From assembly GCF_024612015.1 (NCBI RefSeq), contig NZ_CP102512.1, positions 8,308,001-8,372,000 on the forward strand: DNA of 64,000 nt, given 5' to 3'. The first letter of the stretch is position 1. The number at the start of each line of letters is the position of its first letter. The DNA comes from Streptomyces sp. CA-210063 (GTDB lineage: Bacteria > Actinomycetota > Actinomycetes > Streptomycetales > Streptomycetaceae). The notes under the pieces were generated by a model that searched no databases, had not been told where the DNA came from, and saw only the letters and a program-made list of their open reading frames with translations. Positions 46,620 to 55,605 of this stretch are shown piece by piece. A program made the position numbers and the translations under genes.

Positions 46620-48530
46620 TCAACGCCCCCGGGGCCCCCGTGGCGGAGGAGGCGGTGGCGGCCCTTCCTCCGGGGGCGGCGGCGGTGCCGGCCAGGTACC
46701 CGACCCCGACCCTGATCCGGACCCCGCCCCCGAGCCCGGCCGCCGAGGCGGCGGCGGGAACCGCCGCACCACCGTGGGCGCCTCATACACGTCGGGCGGC
46801 CGCTGCGCTCCCGGGCCTCCGGAGCTTCCGGAAGCCCCCGGACCGCCTCCCGCCCCCCGCCCGTCCCCGCCTCGCCCCACAGCCCCCCGCCCGTGCTCCC
46901 GGGGCTCCCGCGCCTCCCGCGACCCCGGCGGTTCCTGCGGCCTCCGCAGCTGCTCCGGCAGCCGCAGATACGGATTGGTGTCCGGGTTCGGCGGCCGGTA
47001 CGGCGTACCCGGCGTGTACGGCCCCGACGAGGAGCCCGACGCACGGGTCTCGTACGCCTCGGTGGTCGACGCGGTCCCGCCGCTCCTCGCCTCCCCCCGA
47101 GCCAGCGGCGAGGCCCGCCGCCCGGCGGCCCCGGTCGCGCACGCCAGCAGCGCCCCGGCGGCCCCCGCCCCCGCACCCCACAGCGCGCCCAGCACCAAGG
47201 CCATCGCCGCCTGCCCGCGTAGCTCGATCCCCGCGTCGAACGCGTCGATGCCGAACACGGCCAGCGAGGCGTCCACCGACACCTCCGTCAGCCGGACGAG
47301 CAGCGGCAGTGCCACCGCCGTCGCGAGCCCGAGCCGAAGCGCGCAGCGTGCGGCGAAGCCGAGCGCACCCCCGCCCCGTACATTCGCACCGGCCCCGCCC
47401 CCGGCAGCGACGGCAGCCGATTCCCGTTCAAAAGGCGTACGGACGGCGGTCAGGACCCCCGCGTACAACATCATCAGCGCGGCCCCGAGGCCCAGCAGCC
47501 AGACACGGCCGTCCAGTTCGGCGAGGCGGCCGAGGGTGACGGACTCGTCGGCGCTGACGCGCAGCAGCTCGTCGAGGGGGTCGGGCAGCAGGTCGGCCAG
47601 TGCGCCGGTGGCCTTGCCGTCCCAGGGGACGAGGAGGCCGATGGGGACGCCGAGCCAGACGCCGTTGGGCGCGCCGAGCAGGGCGGCGCCGGCGATCCGC
47701 TTGGGGTGAGGGTCGCCGACCGCCGCGTACACCGCCGCCGCGAGCCCGGCCAGGACCGCCACCAGGAGCACGCCGACCACGGCGGACACGGCGGGCCGTA
47801 CCACCCGGTGCACGGCGGCGAGGCCGGCCGGCAGGGGCGTGCGGCGCGAGGCCAGCAGGGCGATGAGCAGCACTCCGGCGCACCAGAGCAGGCCGCCGAG
47901 CAGGGTGGGAACGGTGTCGACGGTGAAGCCGACCTCGGCGTTCGCGTCGGCCAGGTCCCCGAGCCGGTCCGGCAGCAGGCCGCCGCCGATGTCCCCGATG
48001 TCGCCGAGCCCGGGGATCTCCACGTTGTCGAGGTCGCCGCCGCCCGGCAGTTGTGAGTCGATCCCCAGTTGGCTGCCGTCGAGGGTGATGACGGCGTTCC
48101 CGGCCCAGGCCAGCCCACCCATCAGGGCCACGAAGAGCGCGAGCACCGTGCCCGCCCGCGCGAGGAGTTCGCCGGGCGCGATCTCAACTCCCGTGCCGCG
48201 CAGGGACCGTAGGAAGAACCAGGACAGCAGGAGCGCCCCCACCAGGCCCACGCCCAGTGGCGTGATCTCGATGGCGGTGGTGGCCTGCGCTCCTTCCAGG
48301 CCAAAGACGGATACATCGCCGGACGGCGTCACCGAACCACCCGCCCCGAGCGCCACAACCGCCGCCGTCATGGGCCCCAGTTCGCCCGCCGAGTCGGCCT
48401 CCAACAGATGCAGACCGAGTGCCGCCGTGCCCGCCATCCCGATCAACGCCCAGCTCACGGCGGCGATCGCGGAGAACAGTACGTCCCCCCACGGCACGCT
48501 CCTGCCATGGCCAACGGTCTGCTTGCTCAT
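46620..48530 (-). CDS. Streptophobe family membrane protein
   Basis: 636 aa. At least 10 TM helices within residues 1-440 (for example VLFSAIAAVSWALIGMAGTA at the N-terminus, then VLLIALLA, VVGVLLVAVLAGLAAAVYAA and VWLLGLGAALMMLYAGVLTA). The C-terminal 190 residues are cytosolic and of low complexity: Ser/Thr/Pro-rich, then Gly-rich, ending in GSGSGSGSGTWPAPPPPPEE and a run of Pro. The name refers to large hydrophobic Streptomyces proteins of unknown function. ATG at 48530. Divergent from the FHA-ABC gene. Confidence 0.82.
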   Translation of the reverse strand: MSKQTVGHGRSVPWGDVLFSAIAAVSWALIGMAGTAALGLHLLEADSAGELGPMTAAVVALGAGGSVTPSGDVSVFGLEGAQATTAIEITPLGVGLVGALLLSWFFLRSLRGTGVEIAPGELLARAGTVLALFVALMGGLAWAGNAVITLDGSQLGIDSQLPGGGDLDNVEIPGLGDIGDIGGGLLPDRLGDLADANAEVGFTVDTVPTLLGGLLWCAGVLLIALLASRRTPLPAGLAAVHRVVRPAVSAVVGVLLVAVLAGLAAAVYAAVGDPHPKRIAGAALLGAPNGVWLGVPIGLLVPWDGKATGALADLLPDPLDELLRVSADESVTLGRLAELDGRVWLLGLGAALMMLYAGVLTAVRTPFERESAAVAAGGGAGANVRGGGALGFAARCALRLGLATAVALPLLVRLTEVSVDASLAVFGIDAFDAGIELRGQAAMALVLGALWGAGAGAAGALLACATGAAGRRASPLARGEARSGGTASTTEAYETRASGSSSGPYTPGTPYRPPNPDTNPYLRLPEQLRRPQEPPGSREAREPREHGRGAVGRGGDGRGAGGGPGASGSSGGPGAQRPPDVYEAPTVVRRFPPPPRRPGSGAGSGSGSGSGTWPAPPPPPEEGPPPPPPPRGPRGR

Positions 48531-48770
48531 GGTCGGACCCCCCGATCCGCATCGCGGCGTTGCACCGCTGATGTCCCCCTCGCGTGGGATTACCACTCTC
48601 CGGCCGGGTTTCGACCCCGTCAACGGGCCCGGCGGACGGGCCCGTACGTACTCTTCACAAGGCCCGACTTTCGGTCAGGGGGCCGAGCCTGAAATAGTTC
48701 CCCCCGATGTTCGACATCCCTAGACTCCCTGTGATGGGGGTAACTCGGGGGACAACTCAGTGGGGCTGGA

Positions 48771-51281
48771 GTGCCGGAACTCGTACTGGAATTGAACGGA
48801 CAAACCTGGACGCTCGATCCGTCCAGGGCATATACCCTCGGACGTGATCCGCAGGGGGACATCGTGTTCGACGACGCCAGGGTCTCCTGGCGTCACGCCA
48901 CGATCAGCTTCAGCGGCCGTAGTTGGGTGATCGAGGACCACGGCAGCACCAACGGCACCTTCGTGCAGGGCCAGCGGATCCACCAACTGGAGATCGGGCC
49001 CGGCTCGGCCGTCCACCTCGGCAACGCGACCGACGGTCCGAGACTCGGCCTGTCCGGCGCTGCCGCACAGCCGCAGCAGCAGCCGTTCGCCGCCCAGGGC
49101 GCGAGCGCCGGATACGCCGCCCAGCAGGCCCCGCAGCAGCAGGCGCCGCAGGCGGGCTGGCAGCAGCCACAGCAGGCACAGGTCCCGCATCAGCAGGGCT
49201 TCCCGCAGCAGGGCCCCGGTGGTGGCGCGGGGGCGCCGCCGGTCTACGGCGACCGCAGCCCGACCACGTTCCACCAGCTGGCCCTCGGTCGGGTCATGCG
49301 CATCGGTCGTGCGCTGGAGAACGAACTGGTCGTCTCCGACCTCCAGGTGTCGCGCAACCACGCCGAGTTCCACGCGACCCCCGACGGCCGCTTCGAGATC
49401 CGCGACCTCGGCTCGCACAACGGCACGTTCGTCAACGGTATGCCGATCGCCAAGGGCGGCACGGCACTCCTGGGCCCGAACGACATCGTCGGCGTCGGCC
49501 ACTCGACGTTCCGTATCGTCGGCGACCGCCTCGAGGAGTTCGTCGACACCGGTGAAGTCTCCTTCTCCGCACGTCACTTGACAGTCACCGTCGACGGCGG
49601 CAAGCAGATCCTGAAGGACGTCTCCTTCGGCGTTCCGGAGAAGTCGCTCATCGCGGTCATCGGCCCCTCCGGTTCCGGCAAGTCGACCCTGCTGAAGGCG
49701 CTCACGGGCTACCGCCCCGCCAACCAGGGCGACGTCCTCTACGACAACCGGAACCTGTACAAGCAGTTCGCCGAGCTGCGCCAGCGCATCGGTCTGGTCC
49801 CGCAGGACGACATCCTGCACAAGGAGCTGACCGTCAAGAAGGCCCTCAAGTACGCGGCCAAGCTGCGCTTCCCCGCCGACACCACGGCTCAGGAGCGCGA
49901 CGCCCGTATCGACGAGGTGCTGCGCGAGCTGAAGCTCGACATCCACAAGGACAAGAAGGTCACCTCCCTCTCCGGCGGCCAGCGCAAGCGCGTCTCGGTC
50001 GCCCTGGAGCTGCTGACCAAGCCGTCGCTGATCTTCCTGGACGAGCCGACCTCCGGCCTCGACCCGGGTATGGACCGCGACGTCATGCAGCTGTTGCGCG
50101 GTCTCGCCGACGACGGCCGTACGGTCCTGGTGGTCACCCACTCGGTGGCCGAGCTGGCGATCTGCGACAAGCTGCTGGTGATGGCCCCGGGCGGCTCGGT
50201 GGCGTACTTCGGTCCGCCCGAGGAGGCCCTGAACTTCTTCGGCTACGAGACCTGGGCCGACGTCTTCTCCGCCTTCGAGAACTACCGCGACTACGACTGG
50301 GCGGGCCGCTGGAAGGGCTCGCAGCACTACCAGATGTACGCCGCGGACATCGACGCCGTCGCCCCGCAGTCGGTGCACATGCCGCCGCCGCAGTCGATGC
50401 GCCCGCCCAAGCCGCAGAGCTGGTTCTCGCAGCTCGGCACCCTGGTCCGGCGCTATGTCTCCGTGATCGTGTCCGACAAGGGCTTCCTGGCGCTCACGGT
50501 GATCCTGCCGGCCGTGCTCGGCGCGGTGAGCCTGCTCATCGACCCGGACAAGGACCTGCTGGTCAGGAAGTTGAATCCGGCGACGGGCATGCCCATCCCG
50601 AACGGCACGGCCACCACGGTGCTGCTGATCCTCGCGGTCGGCGCGTGCTTCGCGGGCGCCGCCAACTCCGTCCGCGAGCTGATCAAGGAACGGGTGATCT
50701 ACGAGCGCGAGCGGGCGACCGGTCTGTCGCGTTCTGCGTACCTGATGTCCAAGGTCATCGTCCTCGGCGCGGTCACCGTGTTCCAGGGCGCCATGGTCGG
50801 CGCGATCGGCTTCTCCAGCCGGACGATCCCCGACGAGGCGCTGATCTTCGGCGAGGGCAAGTTCGCCGTCATGCTCGAACTCTCCATCCCGATCATGGGA
50901 CTCGGCTTCACGTCCATGATGTTCGGCCTGGTCATCTCCTCGCTGGTGAAGACCGCCGAGAAGACGATGCCGCTGCTGGTCATGTTCGCGATCATCCAGG
51001 TCGTGTTCACCGGCTGCCTCTTCGCTCTGCACGGCAGCCCCGGCGTCAACGAGTTCTCGTACCTGATGCCGTCGCGCTGGGCGGTCGCCGCCGCGGGTGC
51101 CACGCTGGACTTCAACAACATCAGCCCGCCCAAGGAGGCCGGCGACACGGACCCGCTGTGGGACCACACGGTCGGCGCCTACAGCCTCGACATGATCGCC
51201 CTCATCGTGCTCGGCGTGCTCTGCGGTGTCCTCGTGGCCCGCTTCCTGCGCCGCCACGAGCCGGAGGTCATGCGGAAGTAG
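48771..51281 (+). CDS. FHA-domain ABC transporter (two FHA domains, ATPase and membrane domain in one chain)
   Basis: 836 aa. FHA1 (about 1-85; YTLGRDPQGD, SWRHATI, GSTNGTFV), a Gln/Ala/Pro-rich linker (about 95-160), FHA2 (about 165-250; MRIGRALENELVV, VSRNHAEF, GSHNGTFVNG), an ABC ATPase (about 265-500; GPSGSGKSTLLKAL, VTSLSGGQRKRVSVAL, LIFLDEPTSGLDPGMD) and an ABC-2 membrane domain with about 6 TM helices. FHA domains bind phosphothreonine, so Ser/Thr kinases (PknB type) probably regulate it. Related actinobacterial proteins (Rv1747 of M. tuberculosis) export lipid-linked cell-wall material. GTG start. Confidence 0.95.
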   Translation: MPELVLELNGQTWTLDPSRAYTLGRDPQGDIVFDDARVSWRHATISFSGRSWVIEDHGSTNGTFVQGQRIHQLEIGPGSAVHLGNATDGPRLGLSGAAAQPQQQPFAAQGASAGYAAQQAPQQQAPQAGWQQPQQAQVPHQQGFPQQGPGGGAGAPPVYGDRSPTTFHQLALGRVMRIGRALENELVVSDLQVSRNHAEFHATPDGRFEIRDLGSHNGTFVNGMPIAKGGTALLGPNDIVGVGHSTFRIVGDRLEEFVDTGEVSFSARHLTVTVDGGKQILKDVSFGVPEKSLIAVIGPSGSGKSTLLKALTGYRPANQGDVLYDNRNLYKQFAELRQRIGLVPQDDILHKELTVKKALKYAAKLRFPADTTAQERDARIDEVLRELKLDIHKDKKVTSLSGGQRKRVSVALELLTKPSLIFLDEPTSGLDPGMDRDVMQLLRGLADDGRTVLVVTHSVAELAICDKLLVMAPGGSVAYFGPPEEALNFFGYETWADVFSAFENYRDYDWAGRWKGSQHYQMYAADIDAVAPQSVHMPPPQSMRPPKPQSWFSQLGTLVRRYVSVIVSDKGFLALTVILPAVLGAVSLLIDPDKDLLVRKLNPATGMPIPNGTATTVLLILAVGACFAGAANSVRELIKERVIYERERATGLSRSAYLMSKVIVLGAVTVFQGAMVGAIGFSSRTIPDEALIFGEGKFAVMLELSIPIMGLGFTSMMFGLVISSLVKTAEKTMPLLVMFAIIQVVFTGCLFALHGSPGVNEFSYLMPSRWAVAAAGATLDFNNISPPKEAGDTDPLWDHTVGAYSLDMIALIVLGVLCGVLVARFLRRHEPEVMRK

Positions 51282-51295
51282 CCTCCACCGGCACA

Positions 51296-51337
51296 CGCCG
51301 AAGGGCGGCACCCCGGCCGGGGTGCCGCCCTTCGGCG
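51296..51337. terminator. Convergent 19-bp-stem terminator
   Basis: CGCCGAAGGGCGGCACCCC (51296-51314) pairs perfectly with 51319-51337 across a 4-nt loop, between the FHA-ABC and transglycosylase genes. Confidence 0.88.
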
Positions 51338-51362
51338 TAGGTGTCAGAGGTCCGCGTCGGCC

Positions 51363-52040
51363 TCAGTACGCGCTGTTGACGTTGTCGATCGACCCGTAGC
51401 GGTCGGCGGCGTAGTTCGCGGCGGCCGTCAGGTTGGCGACCGGGTCGTACTGGCTCCAGGCCGTGCCGGGGACGTGGTACGCGTCGAAGGTCGGCTTGAT
51501 GACCTGCAGCAGACCGATCGACGGAACGCCGTTCTGGGCGTTGATGTCCCAGTTGTTGATGGCGTTCGGGTTGCCCGAGGACTCCCGGATGATGTTCTTG
51601 TGCAGGCCGTTGTAGGTGCCCGGGATCTTGTGCTTCTTCATGATGTCGAGCGCCTCACGGATCCAGCCGTCGAGGTTGTCCGGGTACGTCTTGGCGGCGG
51701 CGGCCTTGAGGGGGGCGGCGCGCTTGGCGGACCGGCTCGCGGCCTCCTTCTTCGCGCGCTCCTGCTCGGCCTTCTTCTTCGCCGCGGCCGCTGCGGCCGC
51801 CTCGGCCTTCTTGTCGGCGTCGGCGGCCTGGTCGACGACGCTCGCCTTGACCGTCTGGGCCGGGTTCTGGCTGAACGCCGCCGGAGCCGCGGACACCGTC
51901 TGCGTGGCGGTCTGAGCCTCGGCCGGCACCAGCGAGAACGCGAGGGCGGTGGCACCGAAGGCGGCCGCTGCGGCGAACGAGAGCTTGTGGGTCTTGGTCA
52001 GCGCGAGACTGCGGCCGGGGATCTTGGCGTTCTTGAGCAT
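51363..52040 (-). CDS. Secreted lytic transglycosylase (SLT domain)
   Basis: 225 aa. Long signal peptide (about 1-42; LSFAAAAAFGATALAFSLVP then AEAQTA), an Ala/Lys/Glu-rich coiled segment (65-115; DADKKAEAAAAAAAKKKAEQ) and an SLT-type domain (about 120-225) with NIIRESSGNPNAINNWD: the catalytic Glu is in RESSGN. The pattern INAQNGVPSIGLLQVIKPTFDAY, in parts NAQNGVPSIGLLQ and VIKPTFDAY, follows. It cleaves peptidoglycan glycan strands. ATG at 52040; the leader upstream is long and holds a hairpin. Confidence 0.93.
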   Translation of the reverse strand: MLKNAKIPGRSLALTKTHKLSFAAAAAFGATALAFSLVPAEAQTATQTVSAAPAAFSQNPAQTVKASVVDQAADADKKAEAAAAAAAKKKAEQERAKKEAASRSAKRAAPLKAAAAKTYPDNLDGWIREALDIMKKHKIPGTYNGLHKNIIRESSGNPNAINNWDINAQNGVPSIGLLQVIKPTFDAYHVPGTAWSQYDPVANLTAAANYAADRYGSIDNVNSAY

Positions 52041-52337
52041 GAGTGAGGGACCTCTTCGAATAGCGCGGAGGTCGCTCTCGTGCCGGGTGGGGGACACAGC
52101 TCTTCCAGCACAAACGCCGCGGGGAGACCGCGGCGTCGAGCGACGGTTGCCATTCTTAGCGGCCGCAAAATCGCGTGGCAAAGGTGTGACGTACGATCCC
52201 GGGTAGTTGGACCGGAACCGGCAAAACGGGACAGAACAGCACGTCTTTCCCGCTCATGCCGCCCTTATGTATCTCCTAGGGAGCTTCGTACGTGACGTGC
52301 GCCCTATGGGGGGCCTCACACCGCGCGGGACAGGGGC
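52041..52337 (-). promoter_or_regulatory. Leader and promoter region of the transglycosylase gene
   Basis: 297 bp without a gene. On the minus strand a perfect 8-bp hairpin CGCCGCGG/CCGCGGCG with 5-nt loop lies at 52125-52145. Streptomyces cell-wall hydrolases can be under c-di-AMP (ydaO) riboswitches, but the conserved ydaO blocks are not visible here. It also separates this gene from the QueA-like gene end at 52338. Confidence 0.4.
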
Positions 52338-53537
52338 TCACCGGCAGTTGCTGCCGCAATGCTCTGCGTGAGGCGCCTTCGGCGGCAGGATGAGATGCAC
52401 ATCCCCGAACTCGTGCCACAGGTAGAGCCCCCCGACCGCCTCCTCGTACGCGCGGTCGATCACCGCCCGCCCCGCGATCGCCTCCAGCATCAGCAGATGC
52501 GAGGCCTCCGGCTCGTGCAGCCCGGTCAGCAGCCCGTCGACCACCCGCACCCCGCGCTCCGGGGTCACCACCAGATCCGTCCAGCCCTCCCGCGCCCGGA
52601 CGACGCCGTCGGACCCGGTGGCCGACTCCACGGCCCGCACCGCCGTCGTCCCCACCGCGACGACCCGCCCGTCACCGGCCCTCGCCGCGTTGACCAGCCG
52701 TGCCGACGCCTCCGGCACCGCGAACCGCTCCGGATACGGCGGCTCGTGCGCCTCCGCCGACGCCACCCCGGTGTGCAGCGTGACCGGCGCGAACCGCACA
52801 CCCCGGCTCACCAGCTCCGTCACGAGCCGCGCCGTGAACGGCCGCCCCGCACTCGGCATCTCCGCGCTCCCCGCCCCGTCGTCCGACGGCAACGCGAACA
52901 CCGTCTGATACACGGACAGCGGCTGATCCCGCTCCGTATAGGAGTAACGAATGGGCCGCCCGTGCTCACGCAACACCGCCAGGACGTCGACAGCCGGTCC
53001 TTCGACAGCCGGTCCTTCGGGCTCGGCGAGGGTGTCGGGAGCCGGTCCTCCGGGCTCTGCGAGGACGTCGGCAGCCGGTCCTCCCGGCTCGGCGAGGGGG
53101 TCCGCCGCCGCCCGGGCCCACCACAGCCGCTCGCCCCGCTCGCTCAGCGGCTCCTCCAGGACCAGCCGTACGCCCCCGGGGAGCCGCACCTCCATCCCCG
53201 CGGGAACGCCCGCACGCGCGCGCGTGGTGCCGCGTCCGTCCGGATCCCGCAGCTCGACGGCCCACCGTCCGTCGTCGCCCCGTGTGGAGAAATGCACCAC
53301 CACGCGCGCGTGCCCGACCGCCCCGTCCACGGCCGCCGCCAGCGTCGGCGAGGTGTTGACGACCAACAGATCGCCCGCCTTCAGCAGCCCCGGCAGTTCC
53401 GCGAACGCGTGGTGCGACACCTCCGTACCGCGCGAGACCAGCATCCGTACGGCGTCCCGGTCGAGACCCGGCCCGCGCTGCTCGGCCGGCACGCGCGCGT
53501 GCAGCCCCTCCGGAACACGCACCGTCGCCGTCGTCAT
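52338..53537 (-). CDS. QueA-like S-adenosylmethionine:tRNA ribosyltransferase-isomerase family protein
   Basis: 399 aa. QueA features: LKAGDLLVVNTSPTLAAAV near residue 55, YSYTERDQPLSVYQTVFALP and PVTLHTGVASAEAHEPPYPE (as shorter motifs LHTGVA and PPYPERFAVPE), and SHLLMLEAIAG near the C-terminus. QueA makes epoxyqueuosine in tRNA. The usual loop is expanded by a tandem insertion of three LAEPGGPA-type units at about 146-180. No other queuosine genes are in the window, so the natural substrate is uncertain. The ATG overlaps the stop of the SDR gene by 4 bp. Confidence 0.88.
   Translation of the reverse strand: MTTATVRVPEGLHARVPAEQRGPGLDRDAVRMLVSRGTEVSHHAFAELPGLLKAGDLLVVNTSPTLAAAVDGAVGHARVVVHFSTRGDDGRWAVELRDPDGRGTTRARAGVPAGMEVRLPGGVRLVLEEPLSERGERLWWARAAADPLAEPGGPAADVLAEPGGPAPDTLAEPEGPAVEGPAVDVLAVLREHGRPIRYSYTERDQPLSVYQTVFALPSDDGAGSAEMPSAGRPFTARLVTELVSRGVRFAPVTLHTGVASAEAHEPPYPERFAVPEASARLVNAARAGDGRVVAVGTTAVRAVESATGSDGVVRAREGWTDLVVTPERGVRVVDGLLTGLHEPEASHLLMLEAIAGRAVIDRAYEEAVGGLYLWHEFGDVHLILPPKAPHAEHCGSNCR
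52990..53102 (-). repeat. Coding 33-bp tandem repeat inside the QueA-like gene
   Basis: Encodes D-[PVT]-LAEPGGPA-[AP] in three 11-residue copies plus a partial copy (EGPAV). The repeat is imperfect and in frame. Confidence 0.75.
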
Positions 53538-54229
53538 CGCCCCTCCAACAGGGACGGCGCCCCGTAGCGGCCACTGGCCGGCCGCTCGTCGAGCAGCCGC
53601 AGAAAGGCGGGCACGACATCGGCCGGGGCGGGCCGCGGATCGTCGTCGTCCGGTACGGCCGCCGCGTACAGGTCCGTGCCCATGTCACCGGGATCGACGG
53701 CCCACACCCGCAGACCCGGCTCCTCCTCGGCCAGCACCGCCGACAACTGGTCCAGCGCCGCCTTCGAGGCCCCGTACCCGCCCCACGTCCCGTACGCCTC
53801 GGCCGCCGCGTCCGAGCTGACGTCGATCACCGCGCCCGCCCCGGCGGCCCGCAACAGCGGCAGCGCCTCCTGGACCAGCCCCAGCGCCGCGACCACATTG
53901 ACCTCCAGGGCCCGCCGCAGCCCGTCCAGGGGCAGCCCCTCCAGCCGTACGAGCGGCTCGGCGCCCAGCGCACTCGCGTTGTTCACCAGCAGATCCACCC
54001 CGCCCAGCCCGCGCGCCGCCGCCACCAGCGCGGCCCGGTGCCCGGCGTCCGTGACATCCCCCGGCAGGGCCTCCACCCGCGTCCCGTACGCCGACAGCTC
54101 CGCCGCCGTCTCCTTCAGGACCCCGGCGGTCCTGGCGTCCAGCACCAGATCCCATCCGCGCTCCGCCAGCGCCGTGCCGAGTGCCCGGCCCAGCCCCTTC
54201 GAAGCCCCCGTGATGATCGCTACCGGCAT
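53534..54229 (-). CDS. SDR family oxidoreductase (231 aa)
   Basis: Complete SDR: cofactor motif TGASKGLGRALG, NNASALG, catalytic Ser in DVSSDAAAEA and Tyr/Lys in YGASKAAL. Substrate unknown. It is upstream of the QueA-like gene with a 4-bp overlap (ATGA at 53534-53537), so the two are made together, an unusual pair that may hint at a shared pathway. Confidence 0.9.
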   Translation of the reverse strand: MPVAIITGASKGLGRALGTALAERGWDLVLDARTAGVLKETAAELSAYGTRVEALPGDVTDAGHRAALVAAARGLGGVDLLVNNASALGAEPLVRLEGLPLDGLRRALEVNVVAALGLVQEALPLLRAAGAGAVIDVSSDAAAEAYGTWGGYGASKAALDQLSAVLAEEEPGLRVWAVDPGDMGTDLYAAAVPDDDDPRPAPADVVPAFLRLLDERPASGRYGAPSLLEGR

Positions 54230-54459
54230 GACATCCGTCCCCTCGTCCTCGGCCGCCGCCCGAACCGATCGGCGGTGATCTCAACGTAGGAACGGACCGC
54301 CCCCGCCGCCTCGTGCGCGGGCCGCAGAGCGCCGGGGCCCTTTGCCCTAGGCCGTCGGCCGGACCCTGAGACCTGGTCCCGGGTCCTAGGTCCCAGGCCC
54401 CGGGCAGGGACTCCGGCAGGCTGATCCGCGATGTCGGACCCCGCCGGTACGGTGAGGTC

Positions 54460-55605
54460 ATGAGTCAAGGTCCACGGTCCGGCCTCGCCGCGGTGAGCTC
54501 CGCGCTGCTGGCCATGAGCAGGCACCTGGAGGTGCGCGACGTCCTCAAGACGATCGTCGCCTCCGCACGTGAGCTGCTCGACGCGGAGTACGCGGCGCTC
54601 GGCGTCCCCGACGACCACGGCGGCTTCGCCCAGTTCGTCGTCGACGGCGTCAGCGACGCCCAGTGGAAGGCCATCGGCCCCCTCCCGCGCCAGCACGGCA
54701 TCCTCGCCGCGATGCTCCACGAGGCCACCCCGGAGCGCCTGGCCGACGTCCGCAAGGACCCCCGCTTCGAGGGCTGGCCGAGCGCCCACCCCGACCTGGT
54801 CGACTTCCTGGGCCTGCCCATCCGCGACGGCGACGAGGTCATCGGCGCGCTCTTCCTCGCCAACAAGCGGTGCCCCAAACCCGAGGGCGGCTGCGGCTTC
54901 ACCGAGGAGGACGAGGACCTGCTGGCGATCCTCGCCCAGCACGCCGCTTTCGCCCTGACCAACGCCCGCCTCTACGAACGCAGCCGCGAGCTGACCATCG
55001 CCGAGGAACGCTCCCGGCTCGCCCACGAGCTCCACGACGCCGTCAGCCAGAAGCTCTTCTCCCTGCGCCTGACCGCCCAGGCCGCGGCCGCCCTGGTCGA
55101 CCGTGACCCCTCCCGCGCCAAGGGCGAACTCCAGCAGGTCGCCGCGCTCGCCGCCGAGGCCGCGGACGAGCTGCGCGCCGCCGTCGTCGAACTGCGCCCC
55201 GCGGGGCTCGACGAGGACGGTCTGGTCGCCACCCTGCGCACCCAGATACACGTCCTGGACCGCGCCCACAGCGCCCGCGTCACCTTCTCCGGCCGCGGCG
55301 CCCGCGCACTGCCCGCCGCCCAGGAGGAGGCCATGCTGCGCGTCGCCCAGGAGGCCCTGCACAACGCCCTGCGGCACTCGGGAGCCGAGCACGTCGACGT
55401 CACCCTCGACCGGCACGGCGGCGGAGCCGTCCTGCGCGTCACGGACGACGGCGCCGGCTTCGACTCCCAGGCCGTACGCCGCGCCGGACGCCACCTCGGC
55501 CTGGTCTCGATGCGCGACCGGGCCGGCGGGGTCGGCGGCCGGCTGACCGTGGAATCGGCGCCCGGAAAGGGCACCACGATCGAGATGGAGGTCCCCGGTG
55601 GCTGA
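54460..55605 (+). CDS. Sensor histidine kinase with GAF domain (NarL/DevS type)
   Basis: 381 aa, no TM segment. GAF domain (about 15-165; LDAEYAALGVPDDHGG, LGLPIRDGDEVIGALFLANK, a possible haem or small-molecule pocket), then a HisKA_3 dimerisation helix with phosphoacceptor His192 (AHELHDAVSQKL) and an HATPase_c domain with N-box AQEALHNALRHS and DDGAGFD, ending SAPGKGTTIEME. Similar GAF kinases sense redox or gas. ATG at 54460. Overlaps the response regulator by 8 bp. The region upstream (54230-54459) is rich in CCTAGG/CCCGGG palindromes. Confidence 0.93.
   Translation: MSQGPRSGLAAVSSALLAMSRHLEVRDVLKTIVASARELLDAEYAALGVPDDHGGFAQFVVDGVSDAQWKAIGPLPRQHGILAAMLHEATPERLADVRKDPRFEGWPSAHPDLVDFLGLPIRDGDEVIGALFLANKRCPKPEGGCGFTEEDEDLLAILAQHAAFALTNARLYERSRELTIAEERSRLAHELHDAVSQKLFSLRLTAQAAAALVDRDPSRAKGELQQVAALAAEAADELRAAVVELRPAGLDEDGLVATLRTQIHVLDRAHSARVTFSGRGARALPAAQEEAMLRVAQEALHNALRHSGAEHVDVTLDRHGGGAVLRVTDDGAGFDSQAVRRAGRHLGLVSMRDRAGGVGGRLTVESAPGKGTTIEMEVPGG

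Noticed and set aside
46274..47539. Pro/Arg-rich plus-strand frame opposite the streptophobe gene, including the ISPVSPG repeats
   Set aside because: It runs through the minisatellite and the low-complexity complement of the streptophobe tail; no start site or homology.
52041..52337. c-di-AMP (ydaO) riboswitch upstream of the transglycosylase
   Set aside because: Only a GC-rich hairpin is visible; the conserved ydaO blocks were not found in the leader.
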